From contig CAJKSU010000005.1 of the NCBI GenBank assembly GCA_905202605.1, positions 1 to 34,663 on the forward strand: 34,663 nucleotides of DNA, in the 5' to 3' direction. The stretch comes from an uncultured Eubacteriales bacterium. GTDB taxonomy: Bacteria; Bacillota; Clostridia; Oscillospirales; Oscillospiraceae. The notes under the pieces were generated by a model, which saw nothing but the letters and a program-made list of their open reading frames with translations, searched no databases and was not told the origin of the DNA. The translations under genes were made by a program, and so were the position numbers. How positions within the stretch are numbered: the stretch's first letter is position 1; every line of letters begins with the position of its first letter. Positions 1-7,566 of the stretch are shown piece by piece.

Positions 1-1824
1 GATCACGGTATTGGTGTGGCTCTCCGCCGGTTCCGGCTCCGGCTCTGTCTGCTGCTCCGGCTCCGGTGTCTCAGACGCCGCCGGCTGCACTGCCGCAATC
101 GTCTCCTGCACCTCGGAAGCCTCCGCTTCCTCCTGTACGGATCCCTCCGGCTCCTGTCCATAGCTGCCGATCACTTGAATGTCGCCGTTATAGGTTTCTC
201 CCGGCTCCGGCTCCAGTGCCGCACCGTCCAGCGTGATCTCCCCCTGTATTTTGCCGCCCTCCGTCACCGTCAGGCTCCGCAGGCTGGATTCTCCGGTGAC
301 GTTCCAGACCGCGCCGTCGCCCACGGTCAGAGCTATGCCGTAATCCGCGTCAAAGCTGTCGTCTACCACCCAGTTGACCTCGCCATAGTCTGCCCACTGC
401 TGATTCCAGCTTTCCATGGTTCCAGACACCAGATTGCCCGTCAGTGTGGTATGCTCCAGATCTACGGTCATTCTCCGCTGATAATCCTCATGGAGAATGT
501 CTCCCGCAACATCCATGTCCTTCATGGTCACCGACACCGGCTCCACCTGCTCACCGTCCCCGGCTGCCAGAAAGTTGCCCATGGAATCGGCGTTCAGCAC
601 CGTATGTACCAGCACGCCGCTATAGCTCTCCATCTGAACACTTTTCAGCTGAATGTCCGCCGAGGTAGAGCGGATCAGGAACACATCGCCGCCGACATCG
701 TCAATATACGCGCCCACAGCCTCACCATAGTCGTTATAATCTTTGGTAGAGCGGAGATCATCCGAGGTTGCAAGGGTCGTATTCTCCGCATAGAACATGC
801 CGCAGTCCGCCGCCATCAGTCCCTGCCCCATCATATCCGGCGCATGGATCATTACCGCGTTCCGTCCGCCCACAATGGTGGTATCGGTGCTGACCGGATC
901 GCCCTCATGGTACTGCATGACCTCCGCCGGAGCTGCGTCACTGCCATAGGCGTGGATCTGCCCGTTCTTGGAGATAATGCAGCCGATTTCCGCTGCGGTG
1001 AGACGGCTGCCATAGAGCCATACCCGGCAGTTGGTATCGGCATAGGTGGAATAGCCGCCGTTCTCCGCAACGCCCTCGGTATTATAGGCATAGAGATCCA
1101 GCCCGTCTCCGGTGGCGGAGTCGGTAGACAGCGCCGCCCATCCCTCTGCGGTGCAGACGGAGTCATAATAATAGGTCTGCGTTGCGCCGATGGAGAAATT
1201 CGCCCGCGCCGTACCGGAGATCAGCAGCGCCGCATTGGAAAACGGCTCTGACACGTCCGCCGTATAGTCGTTGCTGCCGGTGGAGGTCACCATGGAATTG
1301 TTGACGATCAGGGTCGAATCGTTGTAGTTGGCGGTGACATAGCGCGCCGCACCGTCTACCTGCAATTCCGAATCGGAGATATAAAGAGTTGCGCCATCGT
1401 CAATATTGGTCGCTGCGCCGCCGGTGTCGTCATCGGTCGCGGCATTGTCCACCCCCAGTCGAATGGTGCATTTTTCCAGACGCACCACGCTGTCCGGCCC
1501 GGTGGCCACCAGTCCGTTGAATGCATAGTCCCCGCTGGTCAGCTCCAGCCCGTCAATGGTCAGGACGCCGTCCACATTGGAAAGATAGCTGCTGTAGGCA
1601 CCCGGCTCGTATTCCGCCGCCGTATTCTCTGCACCATCGGTAATCACGATCGCCGCCGCATCCGGCGCGCCGTCGCCGGGTGGGGGCGCACCTCCGCCCA
1701 TGTCGCCGTCCGGCGGCGGTCCCATGCCGTCCATGGGCATCGTATCCGCTGCCAGCACCCCATAGCCCATCAGAAGGGACAGACACAGGAGCCAGGAAAA
1801 AAGCCGCAGCCATACCTTTTTCAT
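1..1824 (-). CDS. Secreted repetitive surface protein, partial (C-terminus beyond window)
   Basis: The reading frame is open from an ATG at 1824 to the left edge, giving 608 residues without a stop. The start is set by AAGGAGG at 1832-1838, seven bases before the ATG; another ATG six bases upstream lies too close to that site. The N-terminus is a clear signal peptide (MKK followed by a hydrophobic stretch ending GYGVLA-A), so the protein is exported. A Met/Gly/Pro/Asp-rich linker follows. The body consists of short beta-strand-like segments with many Asn, Asp, Thr and Gly (for example LTIDGLEL, ALLISG, LEHTTLTGNL), which resembles right-handed parallel beta-helix surface proteins. The last visible part is Glu/Pro-rich (EPEPEPAE), a typical spacer before a wall-attachment domain that would lie outside the window. 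The exact family is not recognised; adhesin or S-layer-associated protein is an inference. Confidence 0.75.
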   Translation of the reverse strand, partial: MKKVWLRLFSWLLCLSLLMGYGVLAADTMPMDGMGPPPDGDMGGGAPPPGDGAPDAAAIVITDGAENTAAEYEPGAYSSYLSNVDGVLTIDGLELTSGDYAFNGLVATGPDSVVRLEKCTIRLGVDNAATDDDTGGAATNIDDGATLYISDSELQVDGAARYVTANYNDSTLIVNNSMVTSTGSNDYTADVSEPFSNAALLISGTARANFSIGATQTYYYDSVCTAEGWAALSTDSATGDGLDLYAYNTEGVAENGGYSTYADTNCRVWLYGSRLTAAEIGCIISKNGQIHAYGSDAAPAEVMQYHEGDPVSTDTTIVGGRNAVMIHAPDMMGQGLMAADCGMFYAENTTLATSDDLRSTKDYNDYGEAVGAYIDDVGGDVFLIRSTSADIQLKSVQMESYSGVLVHTVLNADSMGNFLAAGDGEQVEPVSVTMKDMDVAGDILHEDYQRRMTVDLEHTTLTGNLVSGTMESWNQQWADYGEVNWVVDDSFDADYGIALTVGDGAVWNVTGESSLRSLTVTEGGKIQGEITLDGAALEPEPGETYNGDIQVIGSYGQEPEGSVQEEAEASEVQETIAAVQPAASETPEPEQQTEPEPEPAESHTNTVI

Positions 1825-1861
1825 GTTCATTCCTCCTTGCTTTCCGAATTCCGTCACCTCC

Positions 1862-1867
1862 ATTATA
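1862..1867 (-). promoter_or_regulatory. Candidate -10 box of the surface-protein gene
   Basis: A perfect TATAAT on the minus strand lies about 40 bases upstream of the ATG at 1824. The place of the -35 box is taken by the T-tract of the preceding terminator (1884-1890), so no good -35 element is visible. The promoter may need an activator. Confidence 0.5.
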
Positions 1868-1883
1868 CGGTATTCTGCAAGGG

Positions 1884-1923
1884 AAAAAAAGAGAATTTCG
1901 CCCTGTGGTTGAGCGAAATTCTC
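1884..1923 (-). terminator. Intrinsic terminator
   Basis: A perfect 11-bp stem (GAGAATTTCGC with GCGAAATTCTC, arms 1891-1901 and 1913-1923) is followed on the minus strand by seven T residues. It would end transcripts arriving from the LytTR gene or from an RNA encoded in 1924-2302. Confidence 0.8.
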
Positions 1924-2302
1924 CCTCGTAATTTGTCTATTTTACCGTTCAAAAAATGCTTGCCCTGTTGTATTTTTGCAGCCACCCCAGTCTTCTTCCG
2001 ATCGTAAAGCCCGCTGACCCCTCGGTGCTATGAAGTGTAGGCCGCTGTCCTTTGAAAACCGGCTTTCCCTTCGCCCGAACGATTTCTGCGGCAATTGTAG
2101 AGAGCAGTTACGTAGACGCCTCCCCGGGCTGTGAAGCAAAAAGCAGGCCGGGGAGGATTCCTTCTGCATTACGACTATGGTTTCGTGGCTGCGCCGCCGA
2201 ATTCTGCCCTATTGAGCCATTGAAGTAATTCTCAGCGCCATGTGCCATGTCTCCCGAAGCGCACAAACTGATTCCCGCAGCGGGGAGCTTATGCTTTCAT
2301 CC
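1924..2302. other. Stretch without a convincing gene
   Basis: A 75-codon minus-strand frame at 1942-2169 exists, but it has no ribosome binding site and a composition unlike a protein (many Arg, Ser, Cys, Gly), so it is not called. The stretch holds a GC-rich hairpin at 2119-2156 (CCTCCCCGG pairing with CCGGGGAGG) and ends, on the minus strand, at the strong terminator 1884-1923. It could be a long 3' untranslated region of the LytTR gene or a small RNA. I could not match it to tmRNA, RNase P RNA, SRP RNA or a riboswitch class by eye. Confidence 0.4.
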
Positions 2303-3034
2303 TTATCTGGCTCGAAACAGCTCCTGCACCAAATTATTCTCCTTGGTCAGATCCGTCAGCACGCAGCCGCAGAAGCCTGGCTGGGGCTGGTAGCACCGGA
2401 GCTGCATATACCGCCCCGACCCCTCCAGCACGTCCTCGATCACTCTGGTTCCCCCATGAATGGCAACATCTGCAAAAATCGCCATCCACTTGGGGCTGCC
2501 CACATTGCTGAGCTTCAGCACCGACTGGTTTAAAATCTCGTCGATCGTTACGCTTTCCAGCTGCGCCATCTCCCGGCTCAAATAGCGAACGAGAAAATCC
2601 ACTCCGCCGCCGGAGCCATAGACCAGTTCCATAATCAGCACCGGAACCGGCATGGGATCCAGCCACTGGGCAAGCGTCTCCGCCGGACACACCGCCCGCT
2701 TCTCCCGCTTGGGCGCCGCAGGCTGCCTTGGGCGCTTGGGGGCGCGATCCGCCCGTACCCGCCGCCGGAACCTCGCTCCGTCGGTCATGGTGATCTCTCC
2801 GTTTTTTTCGTCCTGAATAAAGCGCTTTGATATCACGATCCCCCGATTGATATTGAGAAACGTCTCCTCCGGCAGCTGTGCAAAGATGTCCTTAAGGCTC
2901 TGGTTGGTGCGCAGCACCGAGCCGTCTCCTCTTGTGATCTTCGTTTTCCGCTCCTCCACCGTAATGTAGGCAATATCATCAACAGGAATCTGTGCCTTTC
3001 GATAGTCCGCATGTACCGTCAACACGGTCTTCAT
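2303..3034 (-). CDS. LytTR DNA-binding one-component regulator with C-terminal PAS-like domain
   Basis: This 243-residue protein begins with a LytTR-type DNA-binding domain (about residues 1-95; strands such as IAYITVEERKTKI and the segment FLNINRGIVISKRFI are typical). A basic linker (RADRAPKRPRQ) follows, then a PAS-like sensor domain (about 115-240). There is no receiver domain, so it is not a classical response regulator; the PAS part probably senses a ligand or mediates dimerisation. An upstream in-frame TTG at 3079 is excluded because it overlaps the -10 box; the ATG at 3034 lies about 30 bases after the predicted transcription start. The neighbouring surface protein and lipoprotein are plausible targets, but that is inference. 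Confidence 0.75.
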   Translation of the reverse strand: MKTVLTVHADYRKAQIPVDDIAYITVEERKTKITRGDGSVLRTNQSLKDIFAQLPEETFLNINRGIVISKRFIQDEKNGEITMTDGARFRRRVRADRAPKRPRQPAAPKREKRAVCPAETLAQWLDPMPVPVLIMELVYGSGGGVDFLVRYLSREMAQLESVTIDEILNQSVLKLSNVGSPKWMAIFADVAIHGGTRVIEDVLEGSGRYMQLRCYQPQPGFCGCVLTDLTKENNLVQELFRAR

Positions 3035-3069
3035 CGCACCTGCACATCCCTTCTTTTTTGTTCCTCTAA

Positions 3070-3098
3070 ATTGTATCAAAGAAGATTTTTTATGTCAA
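3070..3098 (-). promoter_or_regulatory. Promoter of the LytTR-PAS gene
   Basis: Consensus sigma-A type elements on the minus strand: TTGACA (3093-3098), 17-base spacer, TACAAT (3070-3075). Confidence 0.8.
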
Positions 3099-3158
3099 CT
3101 ACGAAACCAGACTTTTTCTTTTTTCTTTCCGGCAGCCGCACGGATTTCCTGTCGCATG

Positions 3159-3196
3159 GAAAAAGAGCGGGACGCAGAAGCTTCCGCATCCCGCTC
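3159..3196 (-). terminator. Intrinsic terminator of the lipoprotein gene
   Basis: The minus strand shows an 11-position stem (arms 3165-3175 and 3186-3196, one mismatch) followed by TTTTT. It lies 12 bases after the lipoprotein stop codon. Confidence 0.8.
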
Positions 3197-3208
3197 CCAT
3201 ATTTCGTT

Positions 3209-3904
3209 TTAGCCAGAGAGCTTTGTAATGCCTGTCAGGCTGTAGTGAAACAGCGATCTTCCATTTTCCGAGCCGGTGTAGTCGGTCAGGCTGACCTGAT
3301 ATACCCCCTGATTTTCTCCATTGCTGCTCAGCTCCGCCTGCGCGGTATAGCCGCCATCCTGTGCCGGGGTAATTTCGCCAAGGTTCAGCGTCAGATTCAT
3401 TTCCGGCGCATGGATCAGATAATTGCCGTTGTCCGCCATACTCACCAGCGGATCCTCCTCGGTCACCGCCGGAATCTCTCCGGAATAGCCCCCGAACATT
3501 GCCTGAACAAAAACGTCAAGGTTCTCCGGTGTCACGGAAACCGCGCCGTCCGTGCTGCCGGTCAGGCTTGTATCCAGCGCCCGCATGCTGACAAGATAGC
3601 CCACGGCACGCCAGAAATACACGGGGTCTTCCGGATCATATGTAAGCCCGTCCTGATCGCAGAGAATCGCCGCCATTACCGACTGGGTAACAGCACTCTC
3701 CTCTGCCGCCGGAGTCACCCGGCTGCCCGAGCTATCCTCCTCCGGCACCGTTTGCGCGATGTCTGGCGATTCCACCGCCGTATTGCCAAAAGTCTGCGGT
3801 GTCTCCGATGCGCTGGATTCGCTGACTGTGGCTTCCTTGCCGCAGCCGGACAATGCCAGTATGCACGAAAGGCAAAATAAAACTGCAATCACTTTATTTT
3901 TCAT
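3209..3904 (-). CDS. Lipoprotein of unknown function
   Basis: The 231-residue protein starts with a lipoprotein signal (MKNKVIAVLFCLSCILALSGC; lipobox LSGC, lipidated Cys about residue 21), so it should be anchored to the outer face of the membrane. A Ser/Glu/Thr-rich linker (about 25-70) precedes a compact domain that I do not recognise. AGGAGG lies seven bases before the ATG. It has its own promoter and terminator and so appears monocistronic. The gene is divergent from glnN, with a shared upstream region of about 300 bases. Confidence 0.8.
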   Translation of the reverse strand: MKNKVIAVLFCLSCILALSGCGKEATVSESSASETPQTFGNTAVESPDIAQTVPEEDSSGSRVTPAAEESAVTQSVMAAILCDQDGLTYDPEDPVYFWRAVGYLVSMRALDTSLTGSTDGAVSVTPENLDVFVQAMFGGYSGEIPAVTEEDPLVSMADNGNYLIHAPEMNLTLNLGEITPAQDGGYTAQAELSSNGENQGVYQVSLTDYTGSENGRSLFHYSLTGITKLSG

Positions 3905-3929
3905 CGGAATTCCTCCTGTTCATACCGGC

Positions 3930-3958
3930 AGAATAGCACATTTCCTTCAAAAATACAA
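3930..3958 (-). promoter_or_regulatory. Promoter of the lipoprotein gene
   Basis: TTGTAT (3953-3958), 17-base spacer, TATTCT (3930-3935) on the minus strand, about 25 bases before the start codon. Confidence 0.6.
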
Positions 3959-4059
3959 TACCGCTCCGGCGTATCCCTCGAAAATCCGATGATATTCCAT
4001 CAAAAAGCTCCGATTTCGCATCGTTTCTCTCTTTTGCATTGTGTACGAAAATAAATTGC

Positions 4060-4073
4060 ATTTTGCATAAAAT
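4060..4073. promoter_or_regulatory. Palindrome upstream of glnN promoter
   Basis: ATTTTGCATAAAAT is a 14-base palindrome-like site ending 15 bases before the glnN -35 box. A close relative (ATTTTGCAAAAT) sits upstream of the symporter promoter at 31046-31057. It may be a regulator binding site; AT-rich palindromes also arise by chance. Confidence 0.3.
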
Positions 4074-4088
4074 TCGGCAAAAATGCAG

Positions 4089-4117
4089 TTGACCCCGACG
4101 GGCAAACGCGCTATAAT
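4089..4117 (+). promoter_or_regulatory. glnN promoter
   Basis: TTGACC (4089-4094), 17-base spacer, TATAAT (4112-4117). The predicted start point is near 4124, about 97 bases before the glnN ATG. Confidence 0.8.
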
Positions 4118-4133
4118 GTTGTCATTACAGCAA

Positions 4134-4172
4134 GGGCGCTGTGAGGGACCCCCTCACGGCGCCTGTTTTTTT
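4134..4172 (+). terminator. Leader terminator (probable attenuator) of glnN
   Basis: A 13-bp stem (GGCGC, T-G wobble, GTGAGGG; arms 4135-4147 and 4151-4163) with a 3-base loop is followed by TGTTTTTTT. It lies between the glnN promoter and its ATG. No plus-strand gene lies upstream that would need it, so it should cut glnN transcription unless it is prevented from forming. A smaller hairpin (4182-4196) follows just before the ribosome binding site. Confidence 0.7.
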
Positions 4173-4220
4173 GTAAGCACCTTCCGCACTGCGGAGATCT
4201 TTTGAAAAGGAGTAGATAAT

Positions 4221-6308
4221 ATGGCAGCAAACACCAAGGAAATCTACGGCTCCATGGTATTCAACGAGCACGTTATGAAGGAGCGTCTGCCCAGCGCCAC
4301 CTACAAGAGCCTCAAGGCCACCATTGACGAGGGAAAGCCTCTGAATCTGGATGTTGCGAATGTTGTCGCCAGCGTGATGAAGGACTGGGCCATCGAAAAG
4401 GGTGCGACCCACTATACTCACTGGTTCCAGCCGCTCACCGGCATCACCTCCGAGAAACACGACGGCTTTGTTTCCCCCATGGGCGATGGCACTGCCATTA
4501 TGGAGTTCAAGGGCAAGGAGCTCATTCAGGGCGAGCCGGATGCATCCTCCTTCCCCTCCGGCGGTTTGCGTGCCACCTGCGAAGCCCGCGGCTACACTGC
4601 TTGGGATCCAACCAGCTACGCCTTTGTAAAAGATGACGTTCTGTGCATCCCCACCGCCTTCTGCTCCTACACCGGCGAGGCGCTGGATAAGAAGACCCCC
4701 CTGCTCCGCTCCATGAAGGCCATTTCCACTGAGGCCTGCAAGGTTCTGAAGCTCTTTGGGAAGAACTACACCCATGTTTCCTCCACCGTCGGCCCGGAGC
4801 AGGAATACTTCCTGATCCGCAAGGAGGATTATGAGCAGCGTGAGGATTTGATTCTCACCGGCCGTACCCTGTTCGGCCATTCCGCCGCCAAGGGTCAGGA
4901 GCTGGAGGAGCATTACTTCGGCGTCATCCGTCCTCAGGTTTCCGAGTTCATGAAGGAGCTGGATGATGAGCTGTGGAAGCTGGGCATTCCCGCCCGCACC
5001 AAGCACAACGAGGTGGCTCCTGCGCAGCATGAGCTGGCTCCCATTTTTGACACCACCAACAAGGCAATTGACCACAACCTGCTGACCATGGAAATGATGA
5101 AGAAGGTCGCAGAGCGCCACGGTCTTGTCTGCCTGCTCCATGAGAAGCCCTTCGACGGCGTCAACGGCTCCGGCAAGCACAACAACTGGTCCCTGTCTGC
5201 GGGCAGCGAAAATCTGCTGGATCCCGGCGATACGCCCATGGATAATCTCCAGTTCCTGACCTTCCTCACCGCGGTCATCAAGGCTGTGGATGATTATCAG
5301 GATCTGCTCCGCACCACCGTTGCTTCCCCCGGAAACGATCACCGGCTGGGCGCCAACGAGGCTCCCCCCGCCATTATTTCCATCTTTGTGGGCGATGAGC
5401 TTGGTACCATCCTCGATTCCATTGCCAATGACAGTCCCTATGAGGCAAAGGGCAAGGCAAAAATCGATTTGGGCGTAGATGTGCTTCCTGTATTCCCCAA
5501 GGACAACACCGACCGCAACCGCACCTCTCCCTTCGCCTTCACCGGCAACAAGTTTGAGTTCCGTATGCCCGGTTCTGCCATGAACCTGTCCGATGCCAAC
5601 ACCGTGCTGAACGCCGCAGTTGCCAAGGTACTGAGGGACTTCGCCGCCGAGATGGAAGGCGCAGAGGACTTCACCGCCACTGCCGCCGCATGGATTAAGA
5701 AGACCATCAAGGCTCACGAGCGCATCCTGTTCAATGGCAACGGCTACTCCGCCGATTGGGAGGCTGAGGCAGAAAAGCGCGGCCTGCTCAACATGAAGAC
5801 CACCATTGACGCACTGCCCTCCATGCTGGCGGACAAGAACATTCAGCTCATGAGTGAGATGAACGTGCTGTCTCCTGTGGAAATGCAGAGCCGCTATGAG
5901 GTGGAGCTGGAGCATTACTCCAAGGTCATCAACATCGAGGCGCTCACCACTCTGGGTATGGCGCGCCGTCAGCTGATCCCCGCTGCGCTGGAATTCCTGT
6001 CCTCTGTTGCAGAAACCGCCGCCGCCAAAAAGGCCGTCAGCGAAGTCATCTCCATCAAGACCGAGGAGCAGATTTTGACCTCCGTTACCAAGGATGTGGA
6101 TGATATGAATGATGCCGCAGATAAGCTGGACGCCCTGATGAGCAAGGTAGATTCCATTACCGGCACCTATGAGCTTGCAGAGTATTACTGCAAGCAGGTG
6201 GTACCCACCATGGGCGAACTCCGTGCCGCTGCGGATCACTGCGAGATTATCATCGGCAAGGATTACTGGCCTCTGCCCAGCTATTCCGAGATGCTGTTCT
6301 ACGTATAA
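4221..6308 (+). CDS. glnN: Glutamine synthetase, type III
   Basis: This 695-residue enzyme makes glutamine from glutamate, ammonia and ATP in the cytoplasm. Its length, the N-terminal GSMVFNEHVM region, the GPEQEYFLI active-site strand (about residues 191-199), the NDHRLGANEAPPA segment (from about 371) and FEFRMPGS (from about 444) are all characteristic of the GSIII (GlnN) family; type I enzymes are only about 450-470 residues. AAAGGAG stands eight to nine bases before the ATG. The gene is monocistronic: it has its own promoter, an attenuator-like terminator in the leader, and a perfect terminator after the stop. A 731-codon open frame on the opposite strand is a codon-bias shadow. Confidence 0.95.
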   Translation: MAANTKEIYGSMVFNEHVMKERLPSATYKSLKATIDEGKPLNLDVANVVASVMKDWAIEKGATHYTHWFQPLTGITSEKHDGFVSPMGDGTAIMEFKGKELIQGEPDASSFPSGGLRATCEARGYTAWDPTSYAFVKDDVLCIPTAFCSYTGEALDKKTPLLRSMKAISTEACKVLKLFGKNYTHVSSTVGPEQEYFLIRKEDYEQREDLILTGRTLFGHSAAKGQELEEHYFGVIRPQVSEFMKELDDELWKLGIPARTKHNEVAPAQHELAPIFDTTNKAIDHNLLTMEMMKKVAERHGLVCLLHEKPFDGVNGSGKHNNWSLSAGSENLLDPGDTPMDNLQFLTFLTAVIKAVDDYQDLLRTTVASPGNDHRLGANEAPPAIISIFVGDELGTILDSIANDSPYEAKGKAKIDLGVDVLPVFPKDNTDRNRTSPFAFTGNKFEFRMPGSAMNLSDANTVLNAAVAKVLRDFAAEMEGAEDFTATAAAWIKKTIKAHERILFNGNGYSADWEAEAEKRGLLNMKTTIDALPSMLADKNIQLMSEMNVLSPVEMQSRYEVELEHYSKVINIEALTTLGMARRQLIPAALEFLSSVAETAAAKKAVSEVISIKTEEQILTSVTKDVDDMNDAADKLDALMSKVDSITGTYELAEYYCKQVVPTMGELRAAADHCEIIIGKDYWPLPSYSEMLFYV

Positions 6309-6324
6309 TCTGACATACATTTTT

Positions 6325-6357
6325 GTGCCTGCCGCTTTTTGCGGCAGGCACTTTTGT
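6325..6357 (+). terminator. Terminator of glnN
   Basis: Perfect 11-bp stem GTGCCTGCCGC / GCGGCAGGCAC with a TTTTT loop, followed by TTTTGTT. Confidence 0.9.
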
Positions 6358-6411
6358 TCTCAGCGCTTATGTGGTATACTATAAATCACATTCCACCAAG
6401 GAGGAACGATC

Positions 6412-7311
6412 ATGTATGATATCTGCGTCATTGGCGGCGGCCCCGCAGGGCTGACTGCCGCGCTCTACAGCCTTCGTGCCGGACGAAGCACACTTTTGAT
6501 GGAAGAAAAAAATTTTGGCGGTCAGATGGCGGAAACCGGCGTCATTGAAAACATGCCCGGCTCCCCGGACGCTGAGGGCTGGGAGCTTGCCATGCGCTTT
6601 GGGCAGCAGGTGGAACAGTTGGGCGTATCCACCGCCTTTGAAAAAGCGACCCGGCTGGAGCCACAGGGCGACCACCTGCGCATCTGCACCGATGGAAACG
6701 TGTGCTATGAGGCCCGAAGGGTGATCCTTGCCATGGGCGTACGCCGCCGCCGCCTGAATGTCCCCGGTGAGGATCGGCTGGCTGGCCATGGGGTCGGCTG
6801 GTGCGCCGTCTGCGACGGTGCGTTTTTCCGCGGTCAGACCGTGGCGGTGGTGGGCGGCGGCAATACGGCGCTGGAGGACGCGCTGTACCTCTCCGGCCTG
6901 TGCAAAAAGGTCTATCTGCTGGTGCGGGGTGATTCCTTCCGCGGTCAGGCGGCTCTCATTCAGCGGGTAATGGCACAGGAGAATATTGAGGTGTGCTTCC
7001 AGACTCAGGTCACAGAGATTTTGGGCGAGGACAAGGTCAGCGGCATCACTGTCGCTCAGGCAGGACACACAGAAACCATCTCTCTATCCGGGGTATTCAT
7101 TGCCATCGGCCTCTCGCCGGACACCTCGCTTTACGGAGAGGTGGTAGAAATTGATTCCAACGGCTATATCATCGCCGGTGAGGACTGCCGCACCTCTGTT
7201 CCCGGCATCTTTGTTGCCGGAGATCTGCGCACCAAAGAAATTCGTCAGATCGTCACCGCACTGGCAGACGGCGCTGTTGCCGCTGAGCTGGCAGGCCGGG
7301 AGCTGCACTAA
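6412..7311 (+). CDS. Thioredoxin reductase-like FAD flavoprotein
   Basis: The 299-residue protein has the two-nucleotide-domain architecture of low-molecular-weight thioredoxin reductases: FAD-binding GGGPAG (residues 8-13), redox pair CAVC (Cys131 and Cys134), second dinucleotide fold GGGNTA (148-153), and the C-terminal FAD motif GIFVAGD. The segment that normally reads HRRxxxR and holds the 2'-phosphate of NADPH is LVRGDSFR here (about 170-177), with the His and one Arg lost. The electron donor may therefore not be NADPH; reduced ferredoxin or NADH is possible. No thioredoxin gene is adjacent. AAGGAGG precedes the ATG by about eight bases, and an extended -10 (TGGTATACT, ending 6380) lies upstream. 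The symbol trxB is withheld because the donor is uncertain. Confidence 0.85.
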   Translation: MYDICVIGGGPAGLTAALYSLRAGRSTLLMEEKNFGGQMAETGVIENMPGSPDAEGWELAMRFGQQVEQLGVSTAFEKATRLEPQGDHLRICTDGNVCYEARRVILAMGVRRRRLNVPGEDRLAGHGVGWCAVCDGAFFRGQTVAVVGGGNTALEDALYLSGLCKKVYLLVRGDSFRGQAALIQRVMAQENIEVCFQTQVTEILGEDKVSGITVAQAGHTETISLSGVFIAIGLSPDTSLYGEVVEIDSNGYIIAGEDCRTSVPGIFVAGDLRTKEIRQIVTALADGAVAAELAGRELH

Positions 7312-7323
7312 GTCCATCAACTG

Positions 7324-7357
7324 CGCCCCAATGCGGAGGTTCCGCATTGGGGCGTTT
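7324..7357 (+). terminator. Terminator of the thioredoxin reductase-like gene
   Basis: A perfect 14-bp stem (arms 7324-7337 and 7341-7354) with a 3-base loop. The following T-run is short (TTTGCTG), so termination may be incomplete. Confidence 0.7.
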
Positions 7358-7486
7358 GCTGTTATGTGCTTTTTGCAGATAAGACCCACACCGCGTAAGC
7401 TTCTCCCGGAGCAAATCCGCTTTATCGCTCCTTTTTCCGTTTTTTCGCGGTTTCTGAATTGTTTCAAATTTATTCATAATCTCCTA

Positions 7487-7515
7487 TTGACAATCTTCTA
7501 AAGCAGTGGTACATT
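7487..7515 (+). promoter_or_regulatory. Heat-shock operon promoter
   Basis: TTGACA (7487-7492), 17-base spacer, TACATT (7510-7515). The predicted start point falls inside the CIRCE operator. Confidence 0.85.
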
Positions 7516-7519
7516 TATC

Positions 7520-7546
7520 TTAGCACTCAGAGAGTTGGAGTGCTAA
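7520..7546. promoter_or_regulatory. CIRCE operator (HrcA binding site)
   Basis: Perfect consensus inverted repeat TTAGCACTC-N9-GAGTGCTAA. It covers the predicted start point and lies 20 bases upstream of hrcA, so bound HrcA would block transcription of the whole operon. Confidence 0.98.
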
Positions 7547-7566
7547 AAGCGAAAGAGGTGTGAAAC

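Noticed and set aside
16..1251. 411-codon plus-strand frame opposite the surface protein
   Set aside because: Arg/Leu-rich, low-complexity start and no initiation signals; the minus-strand frame has a signal peptide, ribosome binding site and -10 box.
1942..2169. 75-codon minus-strand frame in the non-coding stretch
   Set aside because: No ribosome binding site and an unlikely composition; kept only as part of the possible RNA or 3' untranslated region.
1924..2302. Possible c-di-GMP riboswitch, tmRNA, RNase P RNA or SRP RNA
   Set aside because: Compared by eye with the conserved cores of these RNAs; only scattered short matches were found, none in the needed order.
4125..6320. 731-codon open frame antisense to glnN
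   Set aside because: Exact shadow of a highly expressed gene; no ribosome binding site, and it runs into the leader terminator of glnN.
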